From Prochlorococcus sp. AG-363-P19 (GTDB lineage Bacteria; Cyanobacteriota; Cyanobacteriia; PCC-6307; Cyanobiaceae), in NCBI GenBank assembly GCA_003280055.1, contig QCGG01000013.1:1-51474 (forward strand): 51,474 nt of DNA, in the 5' to 3' direction. Positions 14,175-22,812 of this stretch are shown one piece after another (positions within the stretch are counted from its first letter, which is position 1; each line of letters opens with the position of its first letter). The notes under the pieces are model-generated. The model worked only from the letters and a program-made list of their open reading frames with translations. It did no database searches and was not told where the DNA came from. Made by a program: the position numbers and the translations under genes.

Positions 14175-14429
14175 TTAATTCCTAGATTTTATAGACTTAT
14201 ATTCTTTTCTTATGGTTTGAATAAGTGCCTTACGCTTGGCTAATGATGCTAATTTCTCAGAATTTTGTTGATCGGATCTCTCTTTAGCGCTCATTTTCAT
14301 CCATTTGTCCATCCTTTGGTCTGCTTTGCTCCGGAAATGATTCCTTGGTTTAACCTTACGGAAGATTGATATAATTACGCAAAGCCCAGTAAAAACTGAC
14401 AATACTAGTATTAGAACTGATGTTGACAC
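14175..14429 (-). CDS. small membrane-anchored protein
   Basis: An 84-residue protein with an N-terminal anchor (SVLILVLSVFTGLCVIISIF) followed by a highly basic, helical cytoplasmic tail (KVKPRNHFRSKADQRMDKW and KRKALIQTIRKEYKSIKSRN). It may bind nucleic acid or lipid head groups, but no family is recognised. Confidence 0.55.
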   Translation of the reverse strand: MSTSVLILVLSVFTGLCVIISIFRKVKPRNHFRSKADQRMDKWMKMSAKERSDQQNSEKLASLAKRKALIQTIRKEYKSIKSRN

Positions 14430-14526
14430 TTTTCTTTGAGTTGTTTCAATTTTAGCTATGACTATAGCGCATGGTATGGGGCTGTTTTATGTTTTATCAA
14501 CTTAGAGCCCATTTGGCTGAAGTTTG

Positions 14527-14892
14527 ATGTCTATTCTTGTAGCTATACTTGCAATATCTGTCGCTATAGTTTTCTTTATTTATATCAATAAAAGCATCAA
14601 AATAATTAACTTTTCAAGAATTAAACGAAAAAATATATCCTCAATAGACAAGAGAATTGCTCTTAGAGAAAGGCTTTTAGACGGCTTTTCTGATTCATTA
14701 ATGGCAGATCCCGAACTTAATATAAAAACAAGCGTTTGGGATACTGAGGAAGAGCTTATAGAGAAAGCAGATGTTCATCGTTCAAGACTAAAGAAGTATG
14801 GTCGTTCTATGATGAATGGTAAAATGCTTTTTCTAGGACCTAAGGGTGGTGTTTATAGTTTTACCCCAAAAGGGGGAAAGAAGTATGTCTGA
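14527..14892 (+). CDS. membrane-anchored protein with PBCV-adaptor-like tail
   Basis: A 121-residue protein, ATG 14527 (a TTG lies one codon upstream). Residues 3-20 are a hydrophobic anchor (ILVAILAISVAIVFFIYI). A basic and then acidic middle follows, and the end reads GKMLFLGPKGGVYSFTPKGG, then KKYV. That last stretch looks like the short GPKGGVYY...GKKxYV motif of the PBCV-specific basic adaptor domain found in viral and some bacterial proteins. The match is from memory and short, so it is tentative. Confidence 0.5.
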   Translation: MSILVAILAISVAIVFFIYINKSIKIINFSRIKRKNISSIDKRIALRERLLDGFSDSLMADPELNIKTSVWDTEEELIEKADVHRSRLKKYGRSMMNGKMLFLGPKGGVYSFTPKGGKKYV

Positions 14893-14952
14893 TAATTGTT
14901 CTTATTTATTAAGATTAGAATTCCTAGTTATGATATAACTAGACTTCTTTGA

Positions 14953-15087
14953 TTATCTAGAGTGAATTAAAGGCCATGAAAGATGCAGGCCGATTTTCGT
15001 AAATAAATAAGCGCCAAAGGCTACTTTTATTACGGTAGCTAGAAGCCCCCATCCTATTAATTGTTTTTTGGTCAATCCAAATATCAT
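14953..15087 (-). CDS. small single-pass membrane protein
   Basis: A 44-residue protein from ATG 15087: MIFGLTKKQLIGWGLLATVI, KVAFGAYLF, then TKIGLHLSWPLIHSR. One helix with a kink, probably in the thylakoid or plasma membrane. It lies downstream of tRNA-Lys on the same strand. The function is unknown. Confidence 0.45.
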   Translation of the reverse strand: MIFGLTKKQLIGWGLLATVIKVAFGAYLFTKIGLHLSWPLIHSR

Positions 15088-15203
15088 GTCAATTTTCTGC
15101 TCTAAACCACTTAAGTAAGATATCAAATGTTTTCCCTTGAACTATTGAGCACTGGAGGCTCAGGGTTGAAGATAAAGCTTTTTTAATCATTGAATTAAAT
15201 TTA

Positions 15204-15275
15204 TGGGTCGCCTGAGATTCGAACTCAGGACCAGCCGGTTAAAAGCCGGATGCTCTACCGCTGAGCTAGCGACCC
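15204..15275 (-). tRNA. tRNA-Lys(UUU)
   Basis: Minus strand cloverleaf of 72 bases: acceptor GGGTCGC/GCGACCC, D-stem GCTC/GAGC, anticodon loop CTTTTAA (anticodon TTT) on stem TCCGG/CCGGC, and T-arm CTGAG TTCGAAT CTCAG. CCA is not encoded. The plus-strand frame over it (15203-15400) is the familiar false frame antisense to a tRNA. Confidence 0.95.
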
Positions 15276-15479
15276 AAGCATTAGGTGCTTGTAATTGCAC
15301 AATTGGAAGTTATCACGCGGGGCATCAAGGCAAGACACTTCATTTGTTTTTCCAAGTAATTCTGTTGGGCGTGGATCCTGAAAATGAACCAAATGCTTAG
15401 TTTTCGATCAACTATGTCCTAATTTCACAAATGTGGGGCCCTTAGTCCGTAAAATCCCTGGAAATTCAATTCACATGTC

Positions 15480-15608
15480 ATGTTGCTTCGGCTAATACTC
15501 GTTTCATTCCCAATTCTTGCGGCACTTGGTTGGGTGCTTTTTAATATCTCCGAACCTGCTAAGGAGCAGTGGAGAAGGCAGTTTAAGGGTGACAACAAGG
15601 CAATTTGA
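15480..15608 (+). CDS. psbY: photosystem II protein Y
   Basis: A 42-residue protein from ATG 15480. RLILVSFPILAALGWVLFNI followed by SEPAKEQWRR matches the PsbY pattern as I know it: one membrane span with the conserved W-x-x-FNI and a helix after it. PsbY is a small, non-essential subunit at the edge of photosystem II near cytochrome b559. The C-terminal extension (QFKGDNKAI) is a few residues longer than in freshwater cyanobacteria. It lies upstream of trmFO on the same strand. Confidence 0.75.
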   Translation: MLLRLILVSFPILAALGWVLFNISEPAKEQWRRQFKGDNKAI

Positions 15609-15660
15609 TCTTAAGGATGGAGTTGGCTAACCACCTTCCCCAGTCTTTTAAATCAAATCA

Positions 15661-17034
15661 TTGAATCATTACTCTTCTGTAAGAGTTGTCGGTGCGGGTT
15701 TGGCTGGTACTGAGGCAGCCTGGCAAGTAGCTCAGGCTGGGGTACCAGTCACTTTGGTAGAGATGAGACCTTTTAAGAGCTCTCCAGCCCACCACACCGA
15801 TAATTTCGCTGAGCTTGTATGTAGCAATAGTTTTGGAGCTAAGAGCAGCGACAGAGCAGCGGGGTTGCTTCATCATGAGTTGAGATTATTAAATTCTTTA
15901 GTAATCTCTCAAGCGGATAACTTTTCGGTGCCTGCAGGTGGGGCACTAGCAGTTGATAGGTCAAGATTTAGCTCTAGCTTGACTAAATCACTTAGCGAGC
16001 ACCCTTTAGTAACAATTGAGCGTACCGAACAATTAAGCCTCCCAAAGCCTCAAGAACTAACAGTTTTGGCTACTGGGCCTTTGACAGGTGAATCTCTGGC
16101 TTCAGAACTTAGAAAATTTTCAGGAATAGCTCATTGTCATTTCTACGATGCCGCCAGCCCAATACTTTTAGGTGATTCTATTGATTTATCAACTGCTTTT
16201 AGAGCAAGTAGATACGACAAGGGAGATTCTGACTATATAAATTGCCCAATGAATAAAGATCAATACCTTGAGTTTCGTCTTGCACTTACTAAAGCTGAAC
16301 AGGCAGAACTTAAGGACTTTGATCAAGCAAGTGCTTGCTTTTTTGAAGGTTGTTTGCCTATTGAGCAATTGGCTCGTAGAGGTGAAGACACAATGCGATT
16401 TGGTCCTTTAAAACCAATAGGAATATGGGATCCGCGCTGGGGAGACTTGAGGGATACAGCTGTTCGCCGATCTAAGCGAGCATATGCAGTTGTTCAGTTG
16501 CGTCAAGAGGATTGTGAAGGGCGGCTTTGGAATATGGTTGGCTTTCAGACAAATCTCAAATGGGGAGAACAGAAAAGAATCTTTCAACAGATCCCTGGGT
16601 TACAAAAAGCAGAGTTTGTACGTTTTGGAGTCATGCATAGAAATACTTTTTTAGATTCTCCAAAGCTTTTATTGCCAACATTGCAATTTCGCAAGTGTCC
16701 ATCTTTTTTGGTTGCGGGTCAACTCATAGGTACCGAAGGTTATGCTGCTGCTGTAGCAGGTGGGTGGCTTGCAGGTACTAATGCGGCTCGATTGGCAAGA
16801 GGGCTGGACGCAATTACGCTTCCGTCTACAACAATGATCGGAGCCCTAATATCTTTTGTGACAAGTCCAGAGAGAACTAGTAAGTCCAAAAGTACGTTTC
16901 AGCCTATGCCTGCAAATTTTGGCCTTTTGCCAAATCTTCCTGAAAGAGTTAGAGATAAACGTCAAAGATATGGTGCTTATCGTGACCGAGCATTGAATCA
17001 ATTAAAAGTAGCAATTAGCTCTTACTCCTTTTAA
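15661..17034 (+). CDS. trmFO: tRNA (uracil-5-)-methyltransferase, folate/FAD-dependent
   Basis: A 457-residue TrmFO (Gid), which methylates U54 in the T-loop of tRNAs using methylene-tetrahydrofolate and reduced [19 protein letters not shown] (about 9-24) is the FAD-binding GxGxxG fold. [11 protein letters not shown] and the C-terminal [20 protein letters not shown] are characteristic of the family, and the length is standard. The start at TTG 15661 gives a complete N-terminus; no ATG is in reach. The crtH-like gene follows 13 bases later on the same strand. Confidence 0.95.
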   Translation: MNHYSSVRVVGAGLAGTEAAWQVAQAGVPVTLVEMRPFKSSPAHHTDNFAELVCSNSFGAKSSDRAAGLLHHELRLLNSLVISQADNFSVPAGGALAVDRSRFSSSLTKSLSEHPLVTIERTEQLSLPKPQELTVLATGPLTGESLASELRKFSGIAHCHFYDAASPILLGDSIDLSTAFRASRYDKGDSDYINCPMNKDQYLEFRLALTKAEQAELKDFDQASACFFEGCLPIEQLARRGEDTMRFGPLKPIGIWDPRWGDLRDTAVRRSKRAYAVVQLRQEDCEGRLWNMVGFQTNLKWGEQKRIFQQIPGLQKAEFVRFGVMHRNTFLDSPKLLLPTLQFRKCPSFLVAGQLIGTEGYAAAVAGGWLAGTNAARLARGLDAITLPSTTMIGALISFVTSPERTSKSKSTFQPMPANFGLLPNLPERVRDKRQRYGAYRDRALNQLKVAISSYSF

Positions 17035-17047
17035 GAAAAATCTTCCT

Positions 17048-18589
17048 ATGACTAACGATAAGCTTCTTGATGCAGTTGTTATTGGCTCAGGTATTGGTGG
17101 CCTTGTCACTGCCTCACAACTGGCTTCAAAAGGCGCAAAAGTTTTAGTTTTAGAACGATATAAGATTCCTGGTGGCAGCGGAGGCTCCTTTTCTAGAAAT
17201 GGATATACATTTGATGTAGGAGCTTCTATGATTTTTGGGTTTGGGAAAGAAGGGTTTACAAACCTTTTAACAAGAGCTTTGGCAGATGTTGGAGAAACCT
17301 GTTTAACTTTTCCAGATCCATCACAACTTGTTTATCACCTTCCTTCAGGTTTTGAGTTGGAAGTTAGCAGGGATTATGAGAAATTTATCTCTAACCTTAT
17401 TAAAAGATTCCCTCATGAAGAGAAGGGTATTCGTAATTTTTATGGAACTTGTTGGAAGGTATTTAATTGTTTAGACTCAATGCCACTTTTATCGATTGAA
17501 GACCCTTTATACCTAGCAAAAGTTTTTTTCAAGGCTCCATTTTCATGTTTAGGACTTGCAAGGTGGCTCCCAGTAAATGTTGGTCATGTTGCTAGAAAGT
17601 ATATAAAAGATAAAGAACTTTTGAGGTTTATTGATATTGAGTGCTTTTGTTGGTCGGTTATGCCTGCAGACCGAACCCCAATGATTAATGCGGGCATGGT
17701 TTTTTCAGATCGTCATGCGGGGGGAATTAATTATCCAAAAGGTGGTGTTGGTGTTATTGCAAAGAAACTTGTTGAAGGATTACTTAACTATGGTGGCCAA
17801 ATTCGCTATCAGGCCCGAGTGGTGAAGATTATCGTTGAGGGGAAAAAGGCTAGGGGGGTAAAGCTGGCAAATGGTGAAATTATCTATGCTAAAAAGGTTG
17901 TTTCCAATGCTACACGTTGGGATACATTTGGTGGGGAGAGTGTGAAAAATTCCCTATTGGAACCATCACAAATACCAAGTTCAGAAGTTTCTTGGAGGAA
18001 AAATTATCAGCCTTCATCGTCATTCCTTTCTCTTCACTTGGGTGTAGAAAAATCTTTAATACCTAGTGATTTTGATTGTCATCATATTTTGTTGGATTCT
18101 TGGGAAGAGATGAATTCTGAACAGGGGGTCTCATTTGTTTCTATTCCGACTTTGTTAGATGCAGATTTGGCTCCTTTAAATTCTCATATAGTTCATGCTT
18201 TTACACCTTCATCAATGGAGAATTGGTTAAACCTCACACCATCGGAATACATTAATAAAAAAGAAAAGGACTCTTTATCCCTACTGACTAAATTGGAAAG
18301 AATTATGCCTGGGATTAGTAAGTCGATTGTTCATACGGAGGTCGGAACACCTAGAACTCATAGGCGCTTTTTAGGGCGGCATAAGGGTACTTATGGACCA
18401 GTTCCATCTCGACGCCTCTCAGGTTTACTTCCTATGCCTTTTAATACGACTCGAATTAGAGATCTTTTTTGTGTAGGTGATTCTTGCTTCCCAGGCCAAG
18501 GATTAAATGCTGTAGCGTTTAGCGGCTTTGCCTGTGCTCACCGAATAGGTTCAGAACTTGGGATAAATGCCTGGAAGTTGCCTGATTAG
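17048..18589 (+). CDS. crtH: carotenoid isomerase (prolycopene isomerase)
   Basis: A 513-residue FAD enzyme of the CrtISO/CrtH type, which converts poly-cis lycopene to all-trans lycopene in carotenoid synthesis. Residues 8-40 hold VVIGSGIGGLVTASQLASKG and the VLERYKIPGGSGGSF motif of carotene desaturase/isomerases; the C-terminus has VGDSCFPGQGLNAVAFSG, which binds the flavin. The length is typical of CrtISO. A different phytoene dehydrogenase-family role is possible, but the position beside trmFO fits the cyanobacterial crtH. Start ATG 17048. Confidence 0.85.
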   Translation: MTNDKLLDAVVIGSGIGGLVTASQLASKGAKVLVLERYKIPGGSGGSFSRNGYTFDVGASMIFGFGKEGFTNLLTRALADVGETCLTFPDPSQLVYHLPSGFELEVSRDYEKFISNLIKRFPHEEKGIRNFYGTCWKVFNCLDSMPLLSIEDPLYLAKVFFKAPFSCLGLARWLPVNVGHVARKYIKDKELLRFIDIECFCWSVMPADRTPMINAGMVFSDRHAGGINYPKGGVGVIAKKLVEGLLNYGGQIRYQARVVKIIVEGKKARGVKLANGEIIYAKKVVSNATRWDTFGGESVKNSLLEPSQIPSSEVSWRKNYQPSSSFLSLHLGVEKSLIPSDFDCHHILLDSWEEMNSEQGVSFVSIPTLLDADLAPLNSHIVHAFTPSSMENWLNLTPSEYINKKEKDSLSLLTKLERIMPGISKSIVHTEVGTPRTHRRFLGRHKGTYGPVPSRRLSGLLPMPFNTTRIRDLFCVGDSCFPGQGLNAVAFSGFACAHRIGSELGINAWKLPD

Positions 18590-18660
18590 TTCATAGAACG
18601 ATATTTGGTTTAGTTTTTAAGATTATTTAGTTTGTAGTTTTTGCTTATGTAGATCTAAAA

Positions 18661-19395
18661 TTATGATCCTAATGAATCAAGACTAAAGCGATAACCTTGT
18701 TGTCTAACAGTAGTAATTCCGCCACCTTCACCTAATCCTGCTTGCTCTAGTTTTCTTCGAAGAGTCAAAACTTGTGTATCTACTGACCTAGGCCCACCGC
18801 TAAATGGGGGCCATGCTAGACGCAAAAGCTCTTGGCGACTTCTAACCATCCCTGGTGGCATTAATAGTGCACAGAGAAGAGCAAATTCCCTTGGACTTAA
18901 TTCAACAGGTTTTTCTCTAAGGGTTACTTGCCTAAGAAGAAGATGTACCTCAAGTGGCCCAACCGTTACACGTTCTTGTAGGCCAGTTCTGCCTCTTTTT
19001 AATAATGTTCTACAGCGTGCAGCTAACTCCTCAAGTCCAAATGGTTTACGCATTACGTCATCAGCACCTTCGTCAAGTAAATCAACCAAGGCTTCTGATC
19101 CTGTTCTGGCAGTGAGAACTATTACAGGGCATCCAAGCTTTTGGGCCAATCGAAGTGCAGAACTTTTCTCAATTAACTCTGCTGATACCAATAGATCTGG
19201 TGTTTGTTCTCTGCAAAGGTCTAGAGCTTCATCAGTAGTACTTACTGCAGCAGTAAGATGACCGTCTTGACGCAGTCGTTGTGCCAAGACTGTTCTAAGG
19301 GTTGGATGTGGTTCCACCACAAGTACCTTTGCAGGATCTTGGGGCGTTTCCTGCACTAAGTACGATTCAGATGGTGAAGTGGTTGATTGCTCCAT
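18661..19395 (-). CDS. orphan OmpR-family response regulator, degenerate receiver
   Basis: A 244-residue regulator from ATG 19395 (a TTG start 39 bases upstream is possible). The N-terminal receiver (about 22-135) keeps the T/S of VLTART (T95) and the K of MRKPF (K117), but the acidic pocket is VEPH and the phosphate-accepting aspartate is replaced: PDLLVSAEL has Ala (A72) where PDLVLLD carries Asp. Phosphorylation is therefore unlikely. The C-terminal winged-helix domain (about 145-244) is intact, with LSPREFALLCALL and RSVDTQVLTLRRKL, and should bind DNA. No histidine kinase gene is adjacent. It is convergent with crtH and divergent from the DUF6761 gene. Confidence 0.85.
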   Translation of the reverse strand: MEQSTTSPSESYLVQETPQDPAKVLVVEPHPTLRTVLAQRLRQDGHLTAAVSTTDEALDLCREQTPDLLVSAELIEKSSALRLAQKLGCPVIVLTARTGSEALVDLLDEGADDVMRKPFGLEELAARCRTLLKRGRTGLQERVTVGPLEVHLLLRQVTLREKPVELSPREFALLCALLMPPGMVRSRQELLRLAWPPFSGGPRSVDTQVLTLRRKLEQAGLGEGGGITTVRQQGYRFSLDSLGS

Positions 19396-19502
19396 TGAAA
19401 GGAGTTCTTGAGGGACTGAAATCACTTTCAACAATATTGCCTTATTACGCTAACGAAATTTGATGGCAAGCTGTTGAAGAATGGTGACTTAAATTGGAGA
19501 CC

Positions 19503-19775
19503 ATGACATCTCTAAATAAACCAGAGTCGATTAGGCATTTCCAATCTCTTTGTGATGCATGCCAGGAGTTGACCTTTCAAAGACATAGTCCCATGGAACT
19601 GCGTCTTTATGCAGATGGATTCATACATGCTCTAAGACGGTGTGAAAAGTTAGATCGAAAGGAAATAGAGAAGTTTGAAAGCTTAATTGATAGGTGGATC
19701 CGTGATCCTTCAAGCTTTGTTGGGGCTGATGGGGATATAAGGAGTTTGTTTGTTCAAGAGGAAATTGATAAGTGA
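19503..19775 (+). CDS. DUF6761-family protein
   Basis: A 90-residue helical protein from ATG 19503 (the frame opens three codons earlier with TTG). IRHFQSLCDACQELTFQRHS, then ELRLYADGFIHALRR and DRWIRDPSSFVG, matches the cyanobacterial DUF6761 family from memory. No function is established. The divergent 107-base gap to the response regulator holds both promoters. Confidence 0.7.
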   Translation: MTSLNKPESIRHFQSLCDACQELTFQRHSPMELRLYADGFIHALRRCEKLDRKEIEKFESLIDRWIRDPSSFVGADGDIRSLFVQEEIDK

Positions 19776-19788
19776 TCGAGGATTTTTT

Positions 19789-20112
19789 TTACGAGGCTAT
19801 TGCGATTTCTAACTTTTCTTTAAGTTCCCCAGAGTTATACATCTCTATCAATATATCTGAGCCGCCTAAGAATTCTCCTTTTACATAGACCTGAGGGATC
19901 GTGGGCCAATTTGAAAATTCTTTTATTCCTTGGCGGATTCCTTCATCAGAAAGAACATCAAATGTCTCGAAGCTCATTCCTAGTGAATTCAGTATTTGGA
20001 CGACATTATTTGAGAATCCACATTGGGGCATTAATTTTGTACCTTTCATGAAAACCATTATCTGGTTTGAATTAATCAGATTTTTTATCTGATTTTCAAC
20101 ATTTGATTCCAT
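19789..20112 (-). CDS. grxD: monothiol glutaredoxin (CGFS type)
   Basis: A 107-residue single-domain Grx4-type protein. KGTKLMPQCGFSNNV (about 24-38) carries the CGFS active site (C31), followed by the WPTIPQVYVKGEFLGGSD glutathione-binding segment. CGFS glutaredoxins hold a [2Fe-2S] cluster and pass it on in iron-sulfur metabolism, usually with a BolA partner. The bolA gene lies 23 bases upstream on the same strand, strong support for that role. Confidence 0.95.
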   Translation of the reverse strand: MESNVENQIKNLINSNQIMVFMKGTKLMPQCGFSNNVVQILNSLGMSFETFDVLSDEGIRQGIKEFSNWPTIPQVYVKGEFLGGSDILIEMYNSGELKEKLEIAIAS

Positions 20113-20135
20113 AGTTATTTCGTTGAGAGAGGTTG

Positions 20136-20369
20136 TCAGGATGGAGTAGAGGTGGTCAATGCAAGTGCATGAATGGCTTCACTAGCAAGCTCATCACTTA
20201 AAGCTTCATAAATTAGCTGGTGTTGGCGTATTCGAGATAGGCCTTCAAACTTTGAAGAGATAACTTTTACTTGTAAGTGGTCTCCAGTTCCACTTAGGTC
20301 TTCAACTGTGACTTCCGCATTGGGCAAGACACAATGGATTGCCTTTGTGATTTCCTCGGTGTTAGCCAT
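20136..20369 (-). CDS. bolA: BolA-family protein
   Basis: A 77-residue BolA-like protein. VEDLSGTGDHLQVKVISSKF, then GLSRIRQHQLIYEAL, is the BolA core with its H-bearing loop and FVxR-type helix; SEAIHALALTT ends it. BolA proteins form [2Fe-2S]-bridged pairs with monothiol glutaredoxins, and grxD follows directly. Length and start are typical. Confidence 0.92.
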   Translation of the reverse strand: MANTEEITKAIHCVLPNAEVTVEDLSGTGDHLQVKVISSKFEGLSRIRQHQLIYEALSDELASEAIHALALTTSTPS

Positions 20370-20436
20370 TTAGTGGGAGATTGATTTAGTGAATTGATTG
20401 TGGAGGTGTGATCTGTTCAAAATTAATTTCCTTTAA

Positions 20437-20970
20437 TTAGAAAGACTTCCGTCCGGCTGCGGAATAAGGAGTCTCAACGAACCCTAATTCAAATAGACGT
20501 TGGTATGCTTGCTGTCCTTGGGGTTTTGCTGGAGACATAAGCCTTATTACTTCCACTAAAACTGGAACAGCAATTTCTGGTTGATTCTGACGACGGAATA
20601 AAGAAGCAAGCCTAAGGTTTGTTTTTGCGAGCAGACCAAGAACTCTCTTTCCCTTTGAGTCCATTTCACGAGGTATACGAGCATCTAGTCCGCGGAATGC
20701 TCCACTTAGATCTCTATAGAAAGAAAGTAGTTGTTTTGAAGCGGCGATGGCTTTGTCATAGTTCTTTTTTGCCTCTTCTAACTTTCCTGAAGAAGCAGCT
20801 GAGTCTCCCTTTTCGATTAATAATTCGACTGCATCAGCATTAAAGCCAGAGCTTCCTTGAGCTAATACTTTGGAGTTTGACAGTCGAATGGGTTCTGCCA
20901 TTAGAGAACCAGATGAGCAGCTAAGGGCTGCAAGGATGGTGATAATGGCAATTTTTATGCGATATCGCAT
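20437..20970 (-). CDS. exported TPR-like protein
   Basis: A 177-residue protein with a signal peptide (RIKIAIITILAALSCSSGSL, cleavage near LMA). The body is helical, with a repeat-like segment ELLIEKGDSAASSGKLEEAK followed by a helix pair that resembles a tetratricopeptide unit, then LLAKTNLRLASLFRRQNQPE. It is probably a periplasmic or thylakoid-lumen scaffold. It lies between bolA and plsC on the same strand. Unknown role. Confidence 0.6.
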   Translation of the reverse strand: MRYRIKIAIITILAALSCSSGSLMAEPIRLSNSKVLAQGSSGFNADAVELLIEKGDSAASSGKLEEAKKNYDKAIAASKQLLSFYRDLSGAFRGLDARIPREMDSKGKRVLGLLAKTNLRLASLFRRQNQPEIAVPVLVEVIRLMSPAKPQGQQAYQRLFELGFVETPYSAAGRKSF

Positions 20971-21008
20971 AAATGGATTAGCAAAAGTATTCAGACTTTA
21001 TGTGATTG

Positions 21009-21695
21009 CTAGAGTCTTCCAACTGCTTTAAGGGCAGCTTCTTCAGCTGCATGCATTCGCCTTGATAATTCCAGATTGAAGTTTTCCGTAGCTTCTTTGT
21101 CGGAATTTTCTAAGAGGAGTTGTTTTCCAAAGCAGATTGCTGATTTTCCAAAAAGACTAGGAATAGCTTTGCTATAGGCAATGCCTATAGGAATAACAGG
21201 AACTATCACCCCTTTTCGTTGGGCCATTTGAACTAATCTTGCCAAGCCTGGTTGTAGTGAAATCGGCTCAAATTTGCGTCGAATGTGGCCCTCAGGAAAA
21301 ACAACCAGTTGCTGACTGTTAATCATTAGATCAATTGCAAAACGCAAACTTGCTAAGGAAGGTTTGTTTTGATCAATAGGGAAACATCCTAGTCTTTTTA
21401 GGAACCAACCCTGTAACCCTTGCATTTCAGTTACGGTTACCATGAATCGACAGTCCCGTCCGGTTACTCTTCTTCCACTTGCCATTGGCAACATAAGGGC
21501 ATCCCAACGTGCTCTATGAGTTGGGGCTAGGACAACTGGACCATTAGTTGGCAAGAACTCTTCACCTAAAATAATTCTTTCACGAAAGAAATTACTCAGA
21601 AGAAGATCCTGAGTAATGATCATTGCGAGCGGACTCCAGAATGGGTCTACTCCAAGGCACAAGCTGTCTTCTCTGTTTGCCAGGGCCGAAGCCAC
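21009..21695 (-). CDS. plsC: 1-acyl-glycerol-3-phosphate acyltransferase
   Basis: A 228-residue acyltransferase that adds the second fatty acid to lysophosphatidate in membrane lipid synthesis. Catalytic motif I is HRARWD (60-65, HxxxxD), and motif III is FPEGHIRR (about 134-141), where H replaces the usual T of FPEGTRS. A hydrophobic segment near VVLAPT and VIVPVIPIGIAYS fits the family. Start GTG 21695; a later ATG would remove the first 24 residues. Divergent from pdxJ. Confidence 0.85.
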   Translation of the reverse strand: MASALANREDSLCLGVDPFWSPLAMIITQDLLLSNFFRERIILGEEFLPTNGPVVLAPTHRARWDALMLPMASGRRVTGRDCRFMVTVTEMQGLQGWFLKRLGCFPIDQNKPSLASLRFAIDLMINSQQLVVFPEGHIRRKFEPISLQPGLARLVQMAQRKGVIVPVIPIGIAYSKAIPSLFGKSAICFGKQLLLENSDKEATENFNLELSRRMHAAEEAALKAVGRL

Positions 21696-21843
21696 CTTCT
21701 CTAAAACTCAATTATATAAATTTAATGTGCAATCAGTCATGAATGATTTTTGTGTGCAGTTAATGTTGCGGCACTTTGCAAATGCTCAGGTAAAGATGCG
21801 TTTTTAATTAATTCACTAAGATGATTTGTAATTGTTTTTTGTC

Positions 21844-22602
21844 ATGGCCAGCCTTGGGGTGAATATTGACCATATAGCAAATGTTCGTCAAGCTCGAAAA
21901 ACTGTTGAGCCAGATCCTGTTCCAATGGCTTATTTAGCCGAACTAGGAGGAGCAGATTGTATTACTGTTCATTTGAGGGAAGACCGAAGGCATATTCAAG
22001 ATCGAGACCTTGAACTGTTACGTCATATTGTTAGGAGTCGCTTGAACCTGGAAATGGCAGCCAATTCTGAGATGGTTGCAATTGCATTAAGAATTCGCCC
22101 AGACATGGTGACATTGGTGCCCGAACGTCGACAAGAGGTAACTACAGAGGGGGGGTTAGATGTTATTAATCAAGCATCACAACTATCAGAAATAATTAAA
22201 GAGTTGCAATTAGCCTCTATACCAGTCAGTCTTTTTATAGATCCATTGTCTTCACAAATAGAGGCATCTTCAAGCCTTGAGGCTAATTGGGTCGAACTAC
22301 ATACTGGCAATTATGCGCAAGCTGATTGGGAGGACCAAAAATTTCAGCTTTCTCGATTGGTAGAGGGAACTGCAAGGGCTAATTGCTTGGGCCTCAGGGT
22401 TAATTCAGGGCATGGATTGACATATCAAAATGTAGAACCAATTGCTGCTATTAATGGAATGGAAGAATTGAATATAGGACATTCTATTATCTCTAGGGCA
22501 TTAGCTGTTGGTCTTCAAAAAGCAGTAAGAGAGATGAAAGAATTGATTATGAATCCTCGTAAAGAAGCTTTATTTGGAATGCATCATAAAGAGTTAACCT
22601 AA
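21844..22602 (+). CDS. pdxJ: pyridoxine 5'-phosphate synthase
   Basis: A 252-residue TIM-barrel enzyme that joins 1-deoxyxylulose 5-phosphate with 3-amino-2-oxopropyl phosphate to make pyridoxine phosphate (DXP-dependent vitamin B6 route). [48 protein letters not shown] and the C-terminal [18 protein letters not shown] are diagnostic. Start ATG 21844 is chosen; an upstream TTG would add four residues. Confidence 0.97.
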   Translation: MASLGVNIDHIANVRQARKTVEPDPVPMAYLAELGGADCITVHLREDRRHIQDRDLELLRHIVRSRLNLEMAANSEMVAIALRIRPDMVTLVPERRQEVTTEGGLDVINQASQLSEIIKELQLASIPVSLFIDPLSSQIEASSSLEANWVELHTGNYAQADWEDQKFQLSRLVEGTARANCLGLRVNSGHGLTYQNVEPIAAINGMEELNIGHSIISRALAVGLQKAVREMKELIMNPRKEALFGMHHKELT

Positions 22603-22812
22603 AGACTCTAGTTGGTGAAGATATTCGTGCTAAGAATTTTTTGCTTTAATTTGCATAACAATCATCTGCTTTGTTAAAAGATTTCTATGCTTACTTATTC
22701 TTGCAATTTCTTTGCGGCTAAATTTCTTATTTTACTATGGTTATAGACATAAACTTTCATGTAAACCCTTTTTGATCTTTTATCTACTCCATAGCAAATC
22801 GCTCGCATAACT

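Noticed and set aside
15203-15400. Frame MGRLRFELRTSRLKAGCSTA over tRNA-Lys
   Set aside because: This is the usual false product of a frame antisense to a tRNA gene.
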